The notes under the pieces were generated by a model. It saw only the letters and a list, made by a program, of their open reading frames with translations. It searched no databases and had not been told where the DNA came from. Source: Phycisphaerae bacterium (GTDB lineage Bacteria > Planctomycetota > Phycisphaerae > SM23-33). Taken from it: 64,000 nucleotides of DNA. This document shows, in pieces, positions 25,188 through 33,512 of this stretch (position 1 is the stretch's first letter; each line of letters starts with the position of its first letter). The DNA is taken from NCBI GenBank assembly GCA_011050235.1, contig DRGC01000076.1, positions 1-64,000 of the forward strand, in the 5' to 3' direction. The position numbers were made by a program, and so were the translations under genes.

Positions 25188-27329
25188 ATGGCTTTCAGAT
25201 TCTTCCGACGTCGCCAGAAGACCGTCATCATCATCATGGTCGTGCTGATGGTCAGTTTTCTGGTGGGCTTTCAGGGCCTCAATTCGCTGATGCGCCCGTC
25301 GCGCTCCGGACGCGTGATCGCCCAGCTGCGCAACGGGCACAAGATCAAGAATCGCGATATCCGCCTGGCTCTCAGCGACGTTGAAATAATCTCGTCGGAC
25401 CCCCGCCTGGTCAGCTCGGCCTTGAAGAGGATCCTCGCGGACGGGCGCGGGCTGGCTGCGGCAGAGACTTACGCGATCCTGTTGGCAGAGGCCTCCGATG
25501 TAACCTTGATCCGACAGGAAGAGGTGGATGCGTATCTCGATGACCGCGAGGTGACGGGCGTGCCATATGCGGAACTGATCTCTCGTCTGCGAGCACGGGG
25601 GATTCCCGAAAAGGAGCTCCGAGCGGCCTTGGCCCGGCAGCTGTTGGTGCACAAGTCTTTCTTCCAGGCCCTGGTCGACACGCCCCTGTCCGAGCCTCGG
25701 TTGCGCCGGCGGTTTGTCGACATCACCGAAAAGGTCACACTGCGCGTCGTCAAGATTCCAGCCGAGCCCTTCTTGGCCGACGTACCTGAACCGGCCGCGG
25801 AGGCGGTCCAACAGCAGTTCGCCCGGTACCAGAACACTCTGGCCGGCGAGGACCAATCCGCCGACTCGTTCGCCTTCGGCTACAAACGCCCCAACCGTGT
25901 TGATGTGCAATACCTGTTTGTGCGTCGCGACCTCGTGGATCGCGTCATGCGTATCCCAGCCGAGCAGGCACGGGAGTATTTCATCGATCATCAGCACGAC
26001 GAGGACTTTCTCGAGCAGCTGGGCCCGATCGAAAAAGACGAGGACGGCGAGACCCCCGACCTCATCGCGCCGGTGCGGTTCAGCGATGTCCGCGAGGCCA
26101 TCGTTCGCAAGCTCCGGCAGGATGCGGTCCGTGCGAAACTCAACGACATCCTGTCGACCACCGAGCGACATCTGTGGGCGACGAGCCGCCAGGGCGGCAG
26201 GGCCGGCGCCTCCTACGAGCAGGCCCTGGCGAAGATGACTCTACCGGCCGAAGCGGCGTTGAGCCGCCGCCTGGCGACCGTTCGTATCGACCGCAAACCG
26301 CTGGGCGAGGCGCTGGCGACACTGGCCGAGGCCGCCAATCTGGCCGCGATCAGCTTTCCCTACGGCACGCAGGATGGGCGCGCGGTTGACGCCCAGACGC
26401 GCGTAAAGCTCCGCAAGAAAGACATCACGCTGGGCGAGGCCCTGGCGGCGATCTGTAAGCAACTGAAGTGGCCGGAACTGACCTGGGCTCGTTGCACAGC
26501 GTTCACAGGGGCGAACGACGTTCTCTTTGCCGTGGGGCCCGCTCGGTCGTTGCCCTTCGAAGTCGGCCAGACCGGTTTGCTCGCCAAAGGACAGGTCGCC
26601 CGGCATCCCGTGTTGGGCCGGGCCCTCACCGGCGGCAACCGACCCGCGCTGCTGGCGCAGTTGGCGTTCCAGAAGGATGTTTTTAGCGAGGTGGCCCGAG
26701 AGACGTCGGCCGTCTATCGACCCCGCATGCGGGTGGTGGGCGACGAAGGCGGCACGCTGCTTTGGCGGATTGTCGAGGCCCGCCCCAGCGAGATGCCGCA
26801 AACCATGACCGACGACATCGCTCAAGAGGTGATCGGCGACCTCAAGAGCGTCCAGGCTATGGCGCTGGCCGAGGAGGCCGGAGCAAAGCTGCTCGACCGG
26901 GCCGCCAAACGCTCCCTGGAAAAAGCCGCCAAGTCGGCCGACTTCGATAGCAGTGAAACCGATCCGCTCGTGCGGCGGACGCTGCTGGGGGGGCGACCCC
27001 AGAGCAATCCTCTGCCGGGCGTGAGGCTGTCGGCCGCGTCTTTCGACAAGTTCATGACGGCGGGGTTCGACCTGATTGACAAGCGGGAACTCCTGGACGA
27101 TGAGAGCGACAAGGCGCCGGCCGTCATGGCCGTCGTGTCGTTGCCGCTGGAACGGACCGTGTGCGTGATCGAGCTTCTGGCCCACGAGCCGGCAACGGCC
27201 GACGAATATAGGCTGGCCCGTTCGGAACTGCTGGGTATTCTGCGTTATGAGCACATGCGCCGGGCCTTCACTGCATGGTTCAGCCGCGAGGCGGTCATCG
27301 AACGCACCGGCTTCCGGCCTCGTGGATAG
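25188..27329 (+). CDS. PpiD/SurA-like periplasmic protein with STN-like insert
   Basis: 713 aa. A basic start and one TM helix (about 12-30, VIIIMVVLMVSFLVGF) anchor it. Residues about 45-340 resemble a SurA/PpiD N-terminal chaperone domain (NGHKIKNRDIRLAL; later RIPAEQAREYFIDH and DVREAIVRKLRQDAVRAKL). Residues about 355-440 look like a secretin/TonB short N-terminal (STN) fold (RIDRKPLGEALATLAEAANL and KKDITLGEALAAICKQL). No parvulin catalytic motif was seen. The C-terminal part resembles the PpiD tail. Likely an inner-membrane anchored folding factor for exported proteins. Followed by tRNA-Phe. Confidence 0.65.
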   Translation: MAFRFFRRRQKTVIIIMVVLMVSFLVGFQGLNSLMRPSRSGRVIAQLRNGHKIKNRDIRLALSDVEIISSDPRLVSSALKRILADGRGLAAAETYAILLAEASDVTLIRQEEVDAYLDDREVTGVPYAELISRLRARGIPEKELRAALARQLLVHKSFFQALVDTPLSEPRLRRRFVDITEKVTLRVVKIPAEPFLADVPEPAAEAVQQQFARYQNTLAGEDQSADSFAFGYKRPNRVDVQYLFVRRDLVDRVMRIPAEQAREYFIDHQHDEDFLEQLGPIEKDEDGETPDLIAPVRFSDVREAIVRKLRQDAVRAKLNDILSTTERHLWATSRQGGRAGASYEQALAKMTLPAEAALSRRLATVRIDRKPLGEALATLAEAANLAAISFPYGTQDGRAVDAQTRVKLRKKDITLGEALAAICKQLKWPELTWARCTAFTGANDVLFAVGPARSLPFEVGQTGLLAKGQVARHPVLGRALTGGNRPALLAQLAFQKDVFSEVARETSAVYRPRMRVVGDEGGTLLWRIVEARPSEMPQTMTDDIAQEVIGDLKSVQAMALAEEAGAKLLDRAAKRSLEKAAKSADFDSSETDPLVRRTLLGGRPQSNPLPGVRLSAASFDKFMTAGFDLIDKRELLDDESDKAPAVMAVVSLPLERTVCVIELLAHEPATADEYRLARSELLGILRYEHMRRAFTAWFSREAVIERTGFRPRG

Positions 27330-27358
27330 GCCTCTGACGGCCAAACACTGCCGGGCGC

Positions 27359-27386
27359 TTGACAGGCATCTGCGTGCGGGTAAACT
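27359..27386 (+). promoter_or_regulatory. Promoter of tRNA-Phe
   Basis: TTGACA (27359-27364), 16-base spacer, TAAACT (27381-27386), 33 bases before the mature tRNA 5' end. Confidence 0.65.
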
Positions 27387-27419
27387 GTCAGGTCCTTCGG
27401 CTGGATGCGACGGTCGATT

Positions 27420-27492
27420 GGCCAGGTAGCTCAGTTGGTAGAGCGCGGCCCTGAAAAGGCCGGCGTCGCTGGTTCAAGTCCAGTCCTGGCCA
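27420..27492 (+). tRNA. tRNA-Phe (GAA)
   Basis: Acceptor stem GGCCAGG/CCTGGCC with A73, D arm GCTC-AGTTGGTA-GAGC, anticodon arm CGGCC-CTGAAAA-GGCCG giving anticodon GAA, T arm GCTGG-TTCAAGT-CCAGT. CCA is not encoded. Confidence 0.97.
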
Positions 27493-27535
27493 TTTCTTCT
27501 TGCGCTGGGGTCGTGGCCACCGGAAGCCTGTTGCC

Positions 27536-28930
27536 ATGCCAAAACGGAACATCATCTGGATTCTGGCCATTATCGCTGCGGCGGTGGTTGTGATCTGGAC
27601 CACGCAGCACCGATCCATGCCGACACCCCCCGCCGCCGCGCCCGTCGAACTTCGCACCGTTTACCACGTCCGCCAGCTCATCAAAGACCGCTATGCAGGC
27701 GACATTGACGACCGGGCCGTCCAGCAGGGAGCGGTTCGAGGCATGATCGAGTCTCTGGATGCCGCCTCCAGTTACGTCTCGCCCGATCGGATGGTCGGTT
27801 TTCGCGACCACATGAGGGGCCTGATAAGGGGGTTTGGGCTCAAGCTCGAACACGTCGACGACGGCATCCTGGTCGTAGCGCCGCTGTTCGGGTCGCCGGC
27901 CCACTACGCCGGTATCCTCCCCGGCGACCGGATCGTTGCCGTCGACGGCCAGCCTACGGCCGAGATGAGCTTCGATTCCGTTTACGCCAAGCTGAACGAC
28001 CCGACCCGCCAGAGTGCAGAACTCTCCGTCGTGCGCGCCTATCGGCCGCTCAAGCCCATTCGACTTCAGCGGCGCGAGTTTCCCATCGAAACGGTCACCG
28101 GGCTGAGCCGCGACGCCGATGACCAGTGGATTTATTTGATCGACGAGGGCAGCGGCATTGCCTACGTGCGAATCTCCGAGTTCGTCAGCGAGACCGCCCA
28201 GGAGCTTCAACAGGCATTTCGCCGCTTGCCCGAGACGCGCGCCGTGGTGCTCGATCTGCGCGATAACCCCGGCGGCCTTTTGCCCGCGGCCGTTGCCGTC
28301 ACGGACCTTCTGCTGTCCGAAGGGCCCGTCGTGACGGTTTTCTCACCCAACGAAGGGCCCAAGGCCTATCTCGCCCGGCGCGAGGGAACGACGTATCCAA
28401 CGATGCCGGTGGTCGTGCTGATCAACGGGCAGACCGCCTCGGCGGCGGAGATCGTCGCCGGGGCCCTGGCCGCCAACGGGCGGGCGGTTCTCATCGGCGA
28501 ACTGACGCTGGGCAAGACATCGATCCAAAGCATGTATCCGCTTCCCGACGGCATGGGACAGGTGAACATCACCACCGCACGGTACGTCGTCGGAGCCGTC
28601 GACCCAACCGAACCACCCCCAGGCGATGCCGTCGGCGGCGCCCCCGGCGTCCAGCCGCACGTTGTCGTCCCGGTTGCGCCCGAGCTTCATCGTCGGCTGT
28701 CTCGTCTGCGGTTCGTCTCCGCACTGGGGCCGAGGATTCTGGCCGCCCATCTCAACGGCGCTGCCGTTTCTGCTCCCGGGGCGGCGCCGGAGCCCGACCT
28801 CGCCGAACAGATCAGCATGGACCCCCAACTGTCCAGGGCCGTTCGCCTGCTGGCCGAGCCCGGCGCCGTCGAGCGGATTCTTCGCCAGGCTGCTGCCGAC
28901 AGCGACCCGGCCGTGAGAGGCGATGAGTAA
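27536..28930 (+). CDS. C-terminal processing protease (S41) with PDZ domain
   Basis: 464 aa from ATG 27536 (MPKRNIIWILAIIAAAVVVIW). One N-terminal TM helix, then an S41 N-terminal region (VRQLIKDRYAGDIDDRAVQQGAVRGMIESLD), PDZ domain (DGILVVAPLFGSPAHYAGILPGDRIVAVDG), and the protease core: LDLRDNPGGLLPAAV, NGQTASAAEIVAGAL (nucleophile Ser) and TLGKTSIQ (general-base Lys). A periplasmic Tsp/CtpA type protease that degrades or processes exported proteins from the C-terminus. Overlaps tsaD by 8 bases. Confidence 0.94.
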   Translation: MPKRNIIWILAIIAAAVVVIWTTQHRSMPTPPAAAPVELRTVYHVRQLIKDRYAGDIDDRAVQQGAVRGMIESLDAASSYVSPDRMVGFRDHMRGLIRGFGLKLEHVDDGILVVAPLFGSPAHYAGILPGDRIVAVDGQPTAEMSFDSVYAKLNDPTRQSAELSVVRAYRPLKPIRLQRREFPIETVTGLSRDADDQWIYLIDEGSGIAYVRISEFVSETAQELQQAFRRLPETRAVVLDLRDNPGGLLPAAVAVTDLLLSEGPVVTVFSPNEGPKAYLARREGTTYPTMPVVVLINGQTASAAEIVAGALAANGRAVLIGELTLGKTSIQSMYPLPDGMGQVNITTARYVVGAVDPTEPPPGDAVGGAPGVQPHVVVPVAPELHRRLSRLRFVSALGPRILAAHLNGAAVSAPGAAPEPDLAEQISMDPQLSRAVRLLAEPGAVERILRQAAADSDPAVRGDE

Positions 28931-30017
28931 CCCCACGCTGATTTTAGGTATCGAGACGAGCTGCGATGAAACCGCCTGCGCGGTCGTCGCCGATGGGCAA
29001 GACGTTCGGGCCAACGTCGTGGCCAGCCAGGTCGACCTTCACGCGGCCTACGGCGGCGTCGTGCCGGAACTCGCCTCCCGGGCGCATATCGAGGCGATCA
29101 ACAACGTCGTCACACGCGCCCTGGCTGAGGCCGGCGCATCGGCCGACGAGATCGCCGCGGTGGCCGTCACGAACGAGCCGGGCCTGATCGGCTCGCTGCT
29201 GGTGGGCGTGATGGCGGCCAAGACCGCCGCGTGGGTCCTGGATGTCCCGCTGATCGCCGTCAACCACGTCTGTGCTCATGCATATGCGGCATCGCTCGAC
29301 GACGATCCGATCGCTTACCCCGCCGCGGCGCTGATTTGCTCGGGTGGGCACACGGCCTTGTACCGCTGTCTGTCGCCGACGCGGCTGGAGCTTCTGGGCA
29401 GCACGATCGACGACGCCGCCGGCGAGGCCTTCGATAAGGTCGCCGGCATCCTGCGCCTGGGTTATCCGGGCGGGCCGGCCATCGAACGGGCCGCACGGCA
29501 GGGCGATTCGGCGGTCGTCAAGCTGCCGCGGTCGCTGCTGCGGGGCCAATCGCTCGATTTCTCGTTCAGCGGGCTCAAGACGGCGGTGCTGTACCACGTC
29601 AACGGCCTGCCGGGCCGGCGGAAGGGCAAGCGGAGGCGCGTCGGCGCCCAGGCCCAGCGGGCGGCCAGCCAGCCCAACGCCGGGGGGGGCATCGAACAGT
29701 TCACCGAGCAGGAAGTCGCCGACCTGGCCGCGAGCTTTCAGGCGGCTGTCGTGGACGTCCTGGTGACCAAGCTTCGCCGGGCGGCCAAGCTCACCGGCGC
29801 CCGGACGCTTGTCCTGGGCGGGGGGGTATCGGCCAACACAGCCCTGCGCGCCGCTGCAGGCGCGCTGGCGGAAAAGCTCGGCTCACCGCTGCGACTGCCG
29901 GCGATGACGTTCACCGTCGACAACGCCGCGATGGTGGCGGGGCTGGGGTATCATCACCTGCTGGCCGGCGAGACGGCTGGCTACGATCTGCAGGCCTGCG
30001 CTACAGTGCGGCGTTAG
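28923..30017 (+). CDS. tsaD: tRNA N6-adenosine threonylcarbamoyltransferase TsaD
   Basis: 364 aa. ASKHA fold: GIETSCDETACAVV at the start, VPELASRAHIEAI, metal-binding NHVCAHAYA (H-x3-H) near 115, SGGHTALYR near 140, DDAAGEAFDKVA, and GGGVSANTALRAA near the end. Adds threonylcarbamoyl to A37 of ANN-decoding tRNAs with TsaB/E/C. A basic insertion of about 30 residues (RRKGKRRR...) sits around 225-255, just before the FTEQEVADLAASFQ helix, and is absent from most homologues I recall. ATG overlaps the upstream stop. Confidence 0.95.
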   Translation: MSNPTLILGIETSCDETACAVVADGQDVRANVVASQVDLHAAYGGVVPELASRAHIEAINNVVTRALAEAGASADEIAAVAVTNEPGLIGSLLVGVMAAKTAAWVLDVPLIAVNHVCAHAYAASLDDDPIAYPAAALICSGGHTALYRCLSPTRLELLGSTIDDAAGEAFDKVAGILRLGYPGGPAIERAARQGDSAVVKLPRSLLRGQSLDFSFSGLKTAVLYHVNGLPGRRKGKRRRVGAQAQRAASQPNAGGGIEQFTEQEVADLAASFQAAVVDVLVTKLRRAAKLTGARTLVLGGGVSANTALRAAAGALAEKLGSPLRLPAMTFTVDNAAMVAGLGYHHLLAGETAGYDLQACATVRR

Positions 30018-30023
30018 AGACGA

Positions 30024-30029
30024 TATAAT
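30024..30029 (+). promoter_or_regulatory. -10 element 6 bases before larB
   Basis: Perfect TATAAT whose predicted start site coincides with the larB ATG at 30036. No Shine-Dalgarno and no clear -35 are visible. Confidence 0.35.
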
Positions 30030-30035
30030 GCAGCC

Positions 30036-30794
30036 ATGAATGAACAGATGCTTCGTGACTTGTTGAGCGCCGTTGGCAGCGGCGATCTGAACGTCGATGA
30101 CGCCGTCGAGCGGCTTCGCCATCTGCCGTTCGAGCCGATGGGCTTTGCCAACGTGGATCACCATCGGTCGATCCGCTGCGGGGCCGGCGAGGTGATTTTC
30201 TGTCCGGGCAAGACGCCCGAGCAGGTGGCGGCAATCTTCGAGAAGCTCATGCAGACGGGCGGAAACGTTCTGGCCACCCGGGCCGACCAGGGGGCGTTCG
30301 AGGCCGTCGCCCAGCGATGCCCGCAGGCGATCTACGACCTCCTGTCGCGGACGATAACGCTCCGCCAGGGCGAGCAGGGCCCGGCCGTCGGTCACGTGGC
30401 CATCGTCGCCGCCGGGACGAGTGATCTGCCGGTGGCCGAGGAGGCCCGTGTCACCGCCGAACTGATGGGCGCGAAGGTGACCACGCATTACGATGTCGGC
30501 GTGGCGGGTCTGCATCGGTTGCTGGCGTGTCGCGAAGAGTTGACCTCGGCGCTGGCCATCGTCGTTACCGCCGGCATGGAAGGGGCGCTGGCCAGTGTGG
30601 TCGGCGGGCTGGTGGGCGCGCCTGTGCTGGCCGTGCCGACCTCTGTCGGCTATGGCGCGAGCTTCGGCGGGCTGGCGGCGCTGCTGGCGATGCTCAACAG
30701 CTGTGCGTCGAACGTCAGCGTCGTCAATATCGATAACGGATTCTCGGGCGGGTATATCGCGGCGATGATCAACCGCCAGTCGGTTGGGGAATAG
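30036..30794 (+). CDS. larB: LarB-type pyridinium carboxylase
   Basis: 252 aa. N-terminal VDDAVERLRHLPFEPMGFANVDHHR, then FCPGKTPEQVAAIFEKL, and a PurE-like C-terminal half (VAIVAAGTSDLPVAEEARVT, YDVGVAGLHRLL, VVTAGMEGALASVVGGL, PTSVGYGASFGGLAALLAMLNSCA). LarB carboxylates nicotinic acid adenine dinucleotide in synthesis of the nickel-pincer cofactor of lactate racemase-type enzymes. LarC and LarE are not in this window. nnrD follows after 2 bases. Confidence 0.93.
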   Translation: MNEQMLRDLLSAVGSGDLNVDDAVERLRHLPFEPMGFANVDHHRSIRCGAGEVIFCPGKTPEQVAAIFEKLMQTGGNVLATRADQGAFEAVAQRCPQAIYDLLSRTITLRQGEQGPAVGHVAIVAAGTSDLPVAEEARVTAELMGAKVTTHYDVGVAGLHRLLACREELTSALAIVVTAGMEGALASVVGGLVGAPVLAVPTSVGYGASFGGLAALLAMLNSCASNVSVVNIDNGFSGGYIAAMINRQSVGE

Positions 30795-30796
30795 CC

Positions 30797-31702
30797 ATGG
30801 ATCTGGAACGCATCACAGCGTTGCCCGCGTTGCCCCCTCGGCGGGCGGACGCCCACAAGGGCGATTTCGGGCGTGTGCTGGTGGCGGGCGGATCGCGCGG
30901 CATGATCGGGGCGGTCGCCCTGACGGCCAACGCAGCCTTTCGCGGCGGGGCGGGTCTGGTGACCTTTGCGGCGCCGGAAACCGTCCAGCAAGCTATCGCG
31001 ACGCTCTGTCCCTGCGCGACATCGTTGCCGCTGACGTGCGAGAGGTCGGGCGACTTGGCCGGCGATGCGACCGGCGAGTTCATGGCAGCCGCCGAGGCCG
31101 CGGATGTCCTGGCGGTGGGCCCGGGGATGGGCGTGGGGCCGAAGCAGGGGGGATTGGTCCAGGCGGCCCTGGCTTCCGGCAAGCCGCTCGTGTTGGATGC
31201 GGACGGCCTGAACAATCTGGCCTTGATCGAGAATTGGTCCGGCCTGCGTCGCTGTCCGCTGGTGATGACCCCACACCCGGGAGAGTTCGCCCGCCTGACG
31301 GGCAAGAAGGCCCGGGTCACTTCGAAGGGCCGCATGTCGGCGGCGAGTAAGGCCGTTCATCAATGGGTGCGGGCCTCTGCGCATGCCGGGCCCCTGGTGT
31401 GCGTGCTGAAAGGGGCGGGCACGATCGTCACGGACGGCCGGCGGGTGTACGTCAACGCCACGGGCAATCCGGGCATGGCCACCGGCGGGACGGGCGACGT
31501 GTTGACGGGCCTGATCGCGGCGCTGATCGCGCCGCTGATCGGGCAGGGGCTGGGATTGTTCGAGGCGGCCTGCATGGGTGTGTGGGCGCACGGCCGGGCC
31601 GGCGACCTGGCCGCCGAGCACCTCGGCCAGACGTCGCTGATGGCCACCGACTTGCTGGATTATCTTCCCCCTGCACTGCAAGAGCTGGGCAGCCGGGGCT
31701 GA
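30797..31702 (+). CDS. nnrD: ADP/ATP-dependent NAD(P)H-hydrate dehydratase
   Basis: 301 aa. Ribokinase-like: GRVLVAGGSRGMIGAVALTANAAFRGGAGLVTFAAP, VLAVGPGMG, LVLDADGLNNLA, MTPHPGEFARL, VCVLKGAGTIVTDG and NATGNPGMATGGTGDVLTGLIAAL. Repairs hydrated NAD(P)H. It lacks the NnrE epimerase half that some bacteria fuse to it. Separated from larB by 2 bases. Confidence 0.94.
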   Translation: MDLERITALPALPPRRADAHKGDFGRVLVAGGSRGMIGAVALTANAAFRGGAGLVTFAAPETVQQAIATLCPCATSLPLTCERSGDLAGDATGEFMAAAEAADVLAVGPGMGVGPKQGGLVQAALASGKPLVLDADGLNNLALIENWSGLRRCPLVMTPHPGEFARLTGKKARVTSKGRMSAASKAVHQWVRASAHAGPLVCVLKGAGTIVTDGRRVYVNATGNPGMATGGTGDVLTGLIAALIAPLIGQGLGLFEAACMGVWAHGRAGDLAAEHLGQTSLMATDLLDYLPPALQELGSRG

Positions 31703-31711
31703 CGGGGTTTC

Positions 31712-31741
31712 TTGACAGACGCCCGCGGCGACCTCTACCAT
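31712..31741 (+). promoter_or_regulatory. Promoter of btuFC-btuD
   Basis: TTGACA (31712-31717), 18-base spacer, TACCAT (31736-31741). The 28-base leader to the ATG is too short for a riboswitch. Confidence 0.5.
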
Positions 31742-31775
31742 CGCGACGCACTCGTCGCATTGAACCGACCGCTTC

Positions 31776-33512
31776 ATGATACGAATGACCATTATCGTTG
31801 CGTTATCGCTTTGCCTGGTCCAGGCCGGCCCGGCCCGCGCAGACGATGCCGCCGCCGAGGGCCCGCGGATCGTCAGCTTCTCTCCGGCGCTGACCCGCAT
31901 CCTGTTCGACATGAACCTCGGCCACCATGTCGTCGGCGTGACGCGTTTTTGCCGTCTTCCCGACGGCATCGAGCGTCCGCGGATCGGCGATGCGGAGACC
32001 ATCAGCGCCGAGACGATCCTGGCCGTTCGGCCGGACATCATCCTCACCCAGTCCTGGCCGGAGCGATTCCGCGGCGTTACCGACGCGGACTCACGGGTGA
32101 AGATCGTGGCGATCCCCATCGAACGGTTGGACGACGTGCCGGTTGCCATCGAACGGATCGGCGAGGTGGTCGGTCAACCTGAACTGGCTGCGGCGACGCG
32201 AGACGCTTTCCTCGCCCGTCTGGCCTCGGTTCGCCGAAGCGTAGCCGGCCGCGAGCCTGTGCGCGTGCTGTTCGTGATGGGGACGGATCGGCCAACCGCA
32301 TGTGGGCCGGATAATTTCATCCACGACCTGATCGAACTGGCTGGCGGCACGAATGCCGGGGCGGACGTTGCCGGTACGACGCCGTGGCGACCGACACACA
32401 TCGACGCCATTGTCGCGACGGCCCCGGACGTGATTGTCTGCTATGTCCCCGCCGCTCAGGCCGATCGGGCCCGGACGTATTGGCTTCAGTGGAGCAATCT
32501 ACCGGCGGCCCGGGCCGGACGCGTGGTTGTGATGACGGGCCCGGACTGGTTGCGACCGTCGATGCGCCTGGCCGAACTGGCCGCCGTGCTGGCCGAGAAG
32601 ATCCATCCGGATCTGGCCGGGGCGACGACTGCGGAGGTGTCCCTCTGGCGGGCCCGACTGCTGCGCTGGTTGGCGGCGGCGGTGGTCGGGGCGGGGTTGG
32701 CCATCGGCGGGATGGCGCTGCAGGGGCTGCTGCGGAACCCGTTGGCCGACCCGTACATTCTGGGCGTCTCCAGTGGAGCGGGCGTGGGGGTACTGCTTGG
32801 GATGGCGGCGGCGGCATCGTGGTCGGCGGTTCCGGAGTGGGCATCGACGCCGGCCCTGGCGTTCGTGGGAGCGATGGTGACCTGTGCGGTGGTCTATGCG
32901 CTGGCCCAGCGGGGCGGGCGGTTGGATCCGTACACGTTGATCCTGGCCGGCGTAATCGCCAACACCTTCAACGGGGCGATCCTGCTGGCCATCTATCTAT
33001 ACGTGGACGTCTACCGGATCGCTGAGTTCACACACTGGGCGATGGGGCGCCTGCCGGATTCGGTCGACGTGCGCTTGCTGATCATGTGTGGGGGCCTGGT
33101 CATTGTCGGCGGCTGCGCGCTGTTGTGGCAGGCAGCGGCGGCGAACGTGTTGACGCTGGGCGACCAGGTAGCCGCCAGCACGGGCGTGGCGGTCGGTCGG
33201 CTGCGGATCGTGACGTTCACGGCGGTGGGGCTGATGACGGCGGCAGCGGTGGCGCTGGCCGGGCCGATCGGCTTTGTGGGGCTGATCGTTCCACATATCT
33301 GCCGGATGATCGTCGGGCCCGATCAGCGGATCGGCTTGGTGACGTCAGCGGTGGCGGGGGCGGTGCTGCTGGTGCTGGCCGAGAGCCTCTGCCGATGGGT
33401 GGGGCCGATGGTCAACGTCAGCCTCGTGCCGGTGGGCATCTTGACGGCGCTGACGGGCGGGCCGTTCTTTGTGGTGCTGCTGCGGCGTCAGCGCGGGAGG
33501 GCGACGGTATGA
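31776..33512 (+). CDS. BtuF-BtuC fusion: cobalamin-type binding protein plus permease
   Basis: 578 aa single frame. Residues 1-23 are a signal/TM helix (MIRMTIIVALSLCLVQAG). About 29-280 form a periplasmic class III binding domain (PRIVSFSPALTRILFDM, VGVTRFCRLPDG, RPDIILTQSW, CGPDNFIHDLIELAGGTN). From about 290 the FecCD/BtuC permease follows (LLRWLAAAVVGAGLAIGGMA, then LLRNPLADPYILGVSSGAG, and later GPIGFVGLIVPHICRM with the coupling helix). The permease starts at the usual second TM helix; the first is absent, so the leader helix may take its place. Imports cobalamin or another chelate; assignment to B12 rests on the neighbouring riboswitch genes. Confidence 0.85.
   Translation: MIRMTIIVALSLCLVQAGPARADDAAAEGPRIVSFSPALTRILFDMNLGHHVVGVTRFCRLPDGIERPRIGDAETISAETILAVRPDIILTQSWPERFRGVTDADSRVKIVAIPIERLDDVPVAIERIGEVVGQPELAAATRDAFLARLASVRRSVAGREPVRVLFVMGTDRPTACGPDNFIHDLIELAGGTNAGADVAGTTPWRPTHIDAIVATAPDVIVCYVPAAQADRARTYWLQWSNLPAARAGRVVVMTGPDWLRPSMRLAELAAVLAEKIHPDLAGATTAEVSLWRARLLRWLAAAVVGAGLAIGGMALQGLLRNPLADPYILGVSSGAGVGVLLGMAAAASWSAVPEWASTPALAFVGAMVTCAVVYALAQRGGRLDPYTLILAGVIANTFNGAILLAIYLYVDVYRIAEFTHWAMGRLPDSVDVRLLIMCGGLVIVGGCALLWQAAAANVLTLGDQVAASTGVAVGRLRIVTFTAVGLMTAAAVALAGPIGFVGLIVPHICRMIVGPDQRIGLVTSAVAGAVLLVLAESLCRWVGPMVNVSLVPVGILTALTGGPFFVVLLRRQRGRATV

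Noticed and set aside
31742-31775. A second cobalamin riboswitch in front of btuFC
   Set aside because: The leader is only about 30 bases and has no B12 box.
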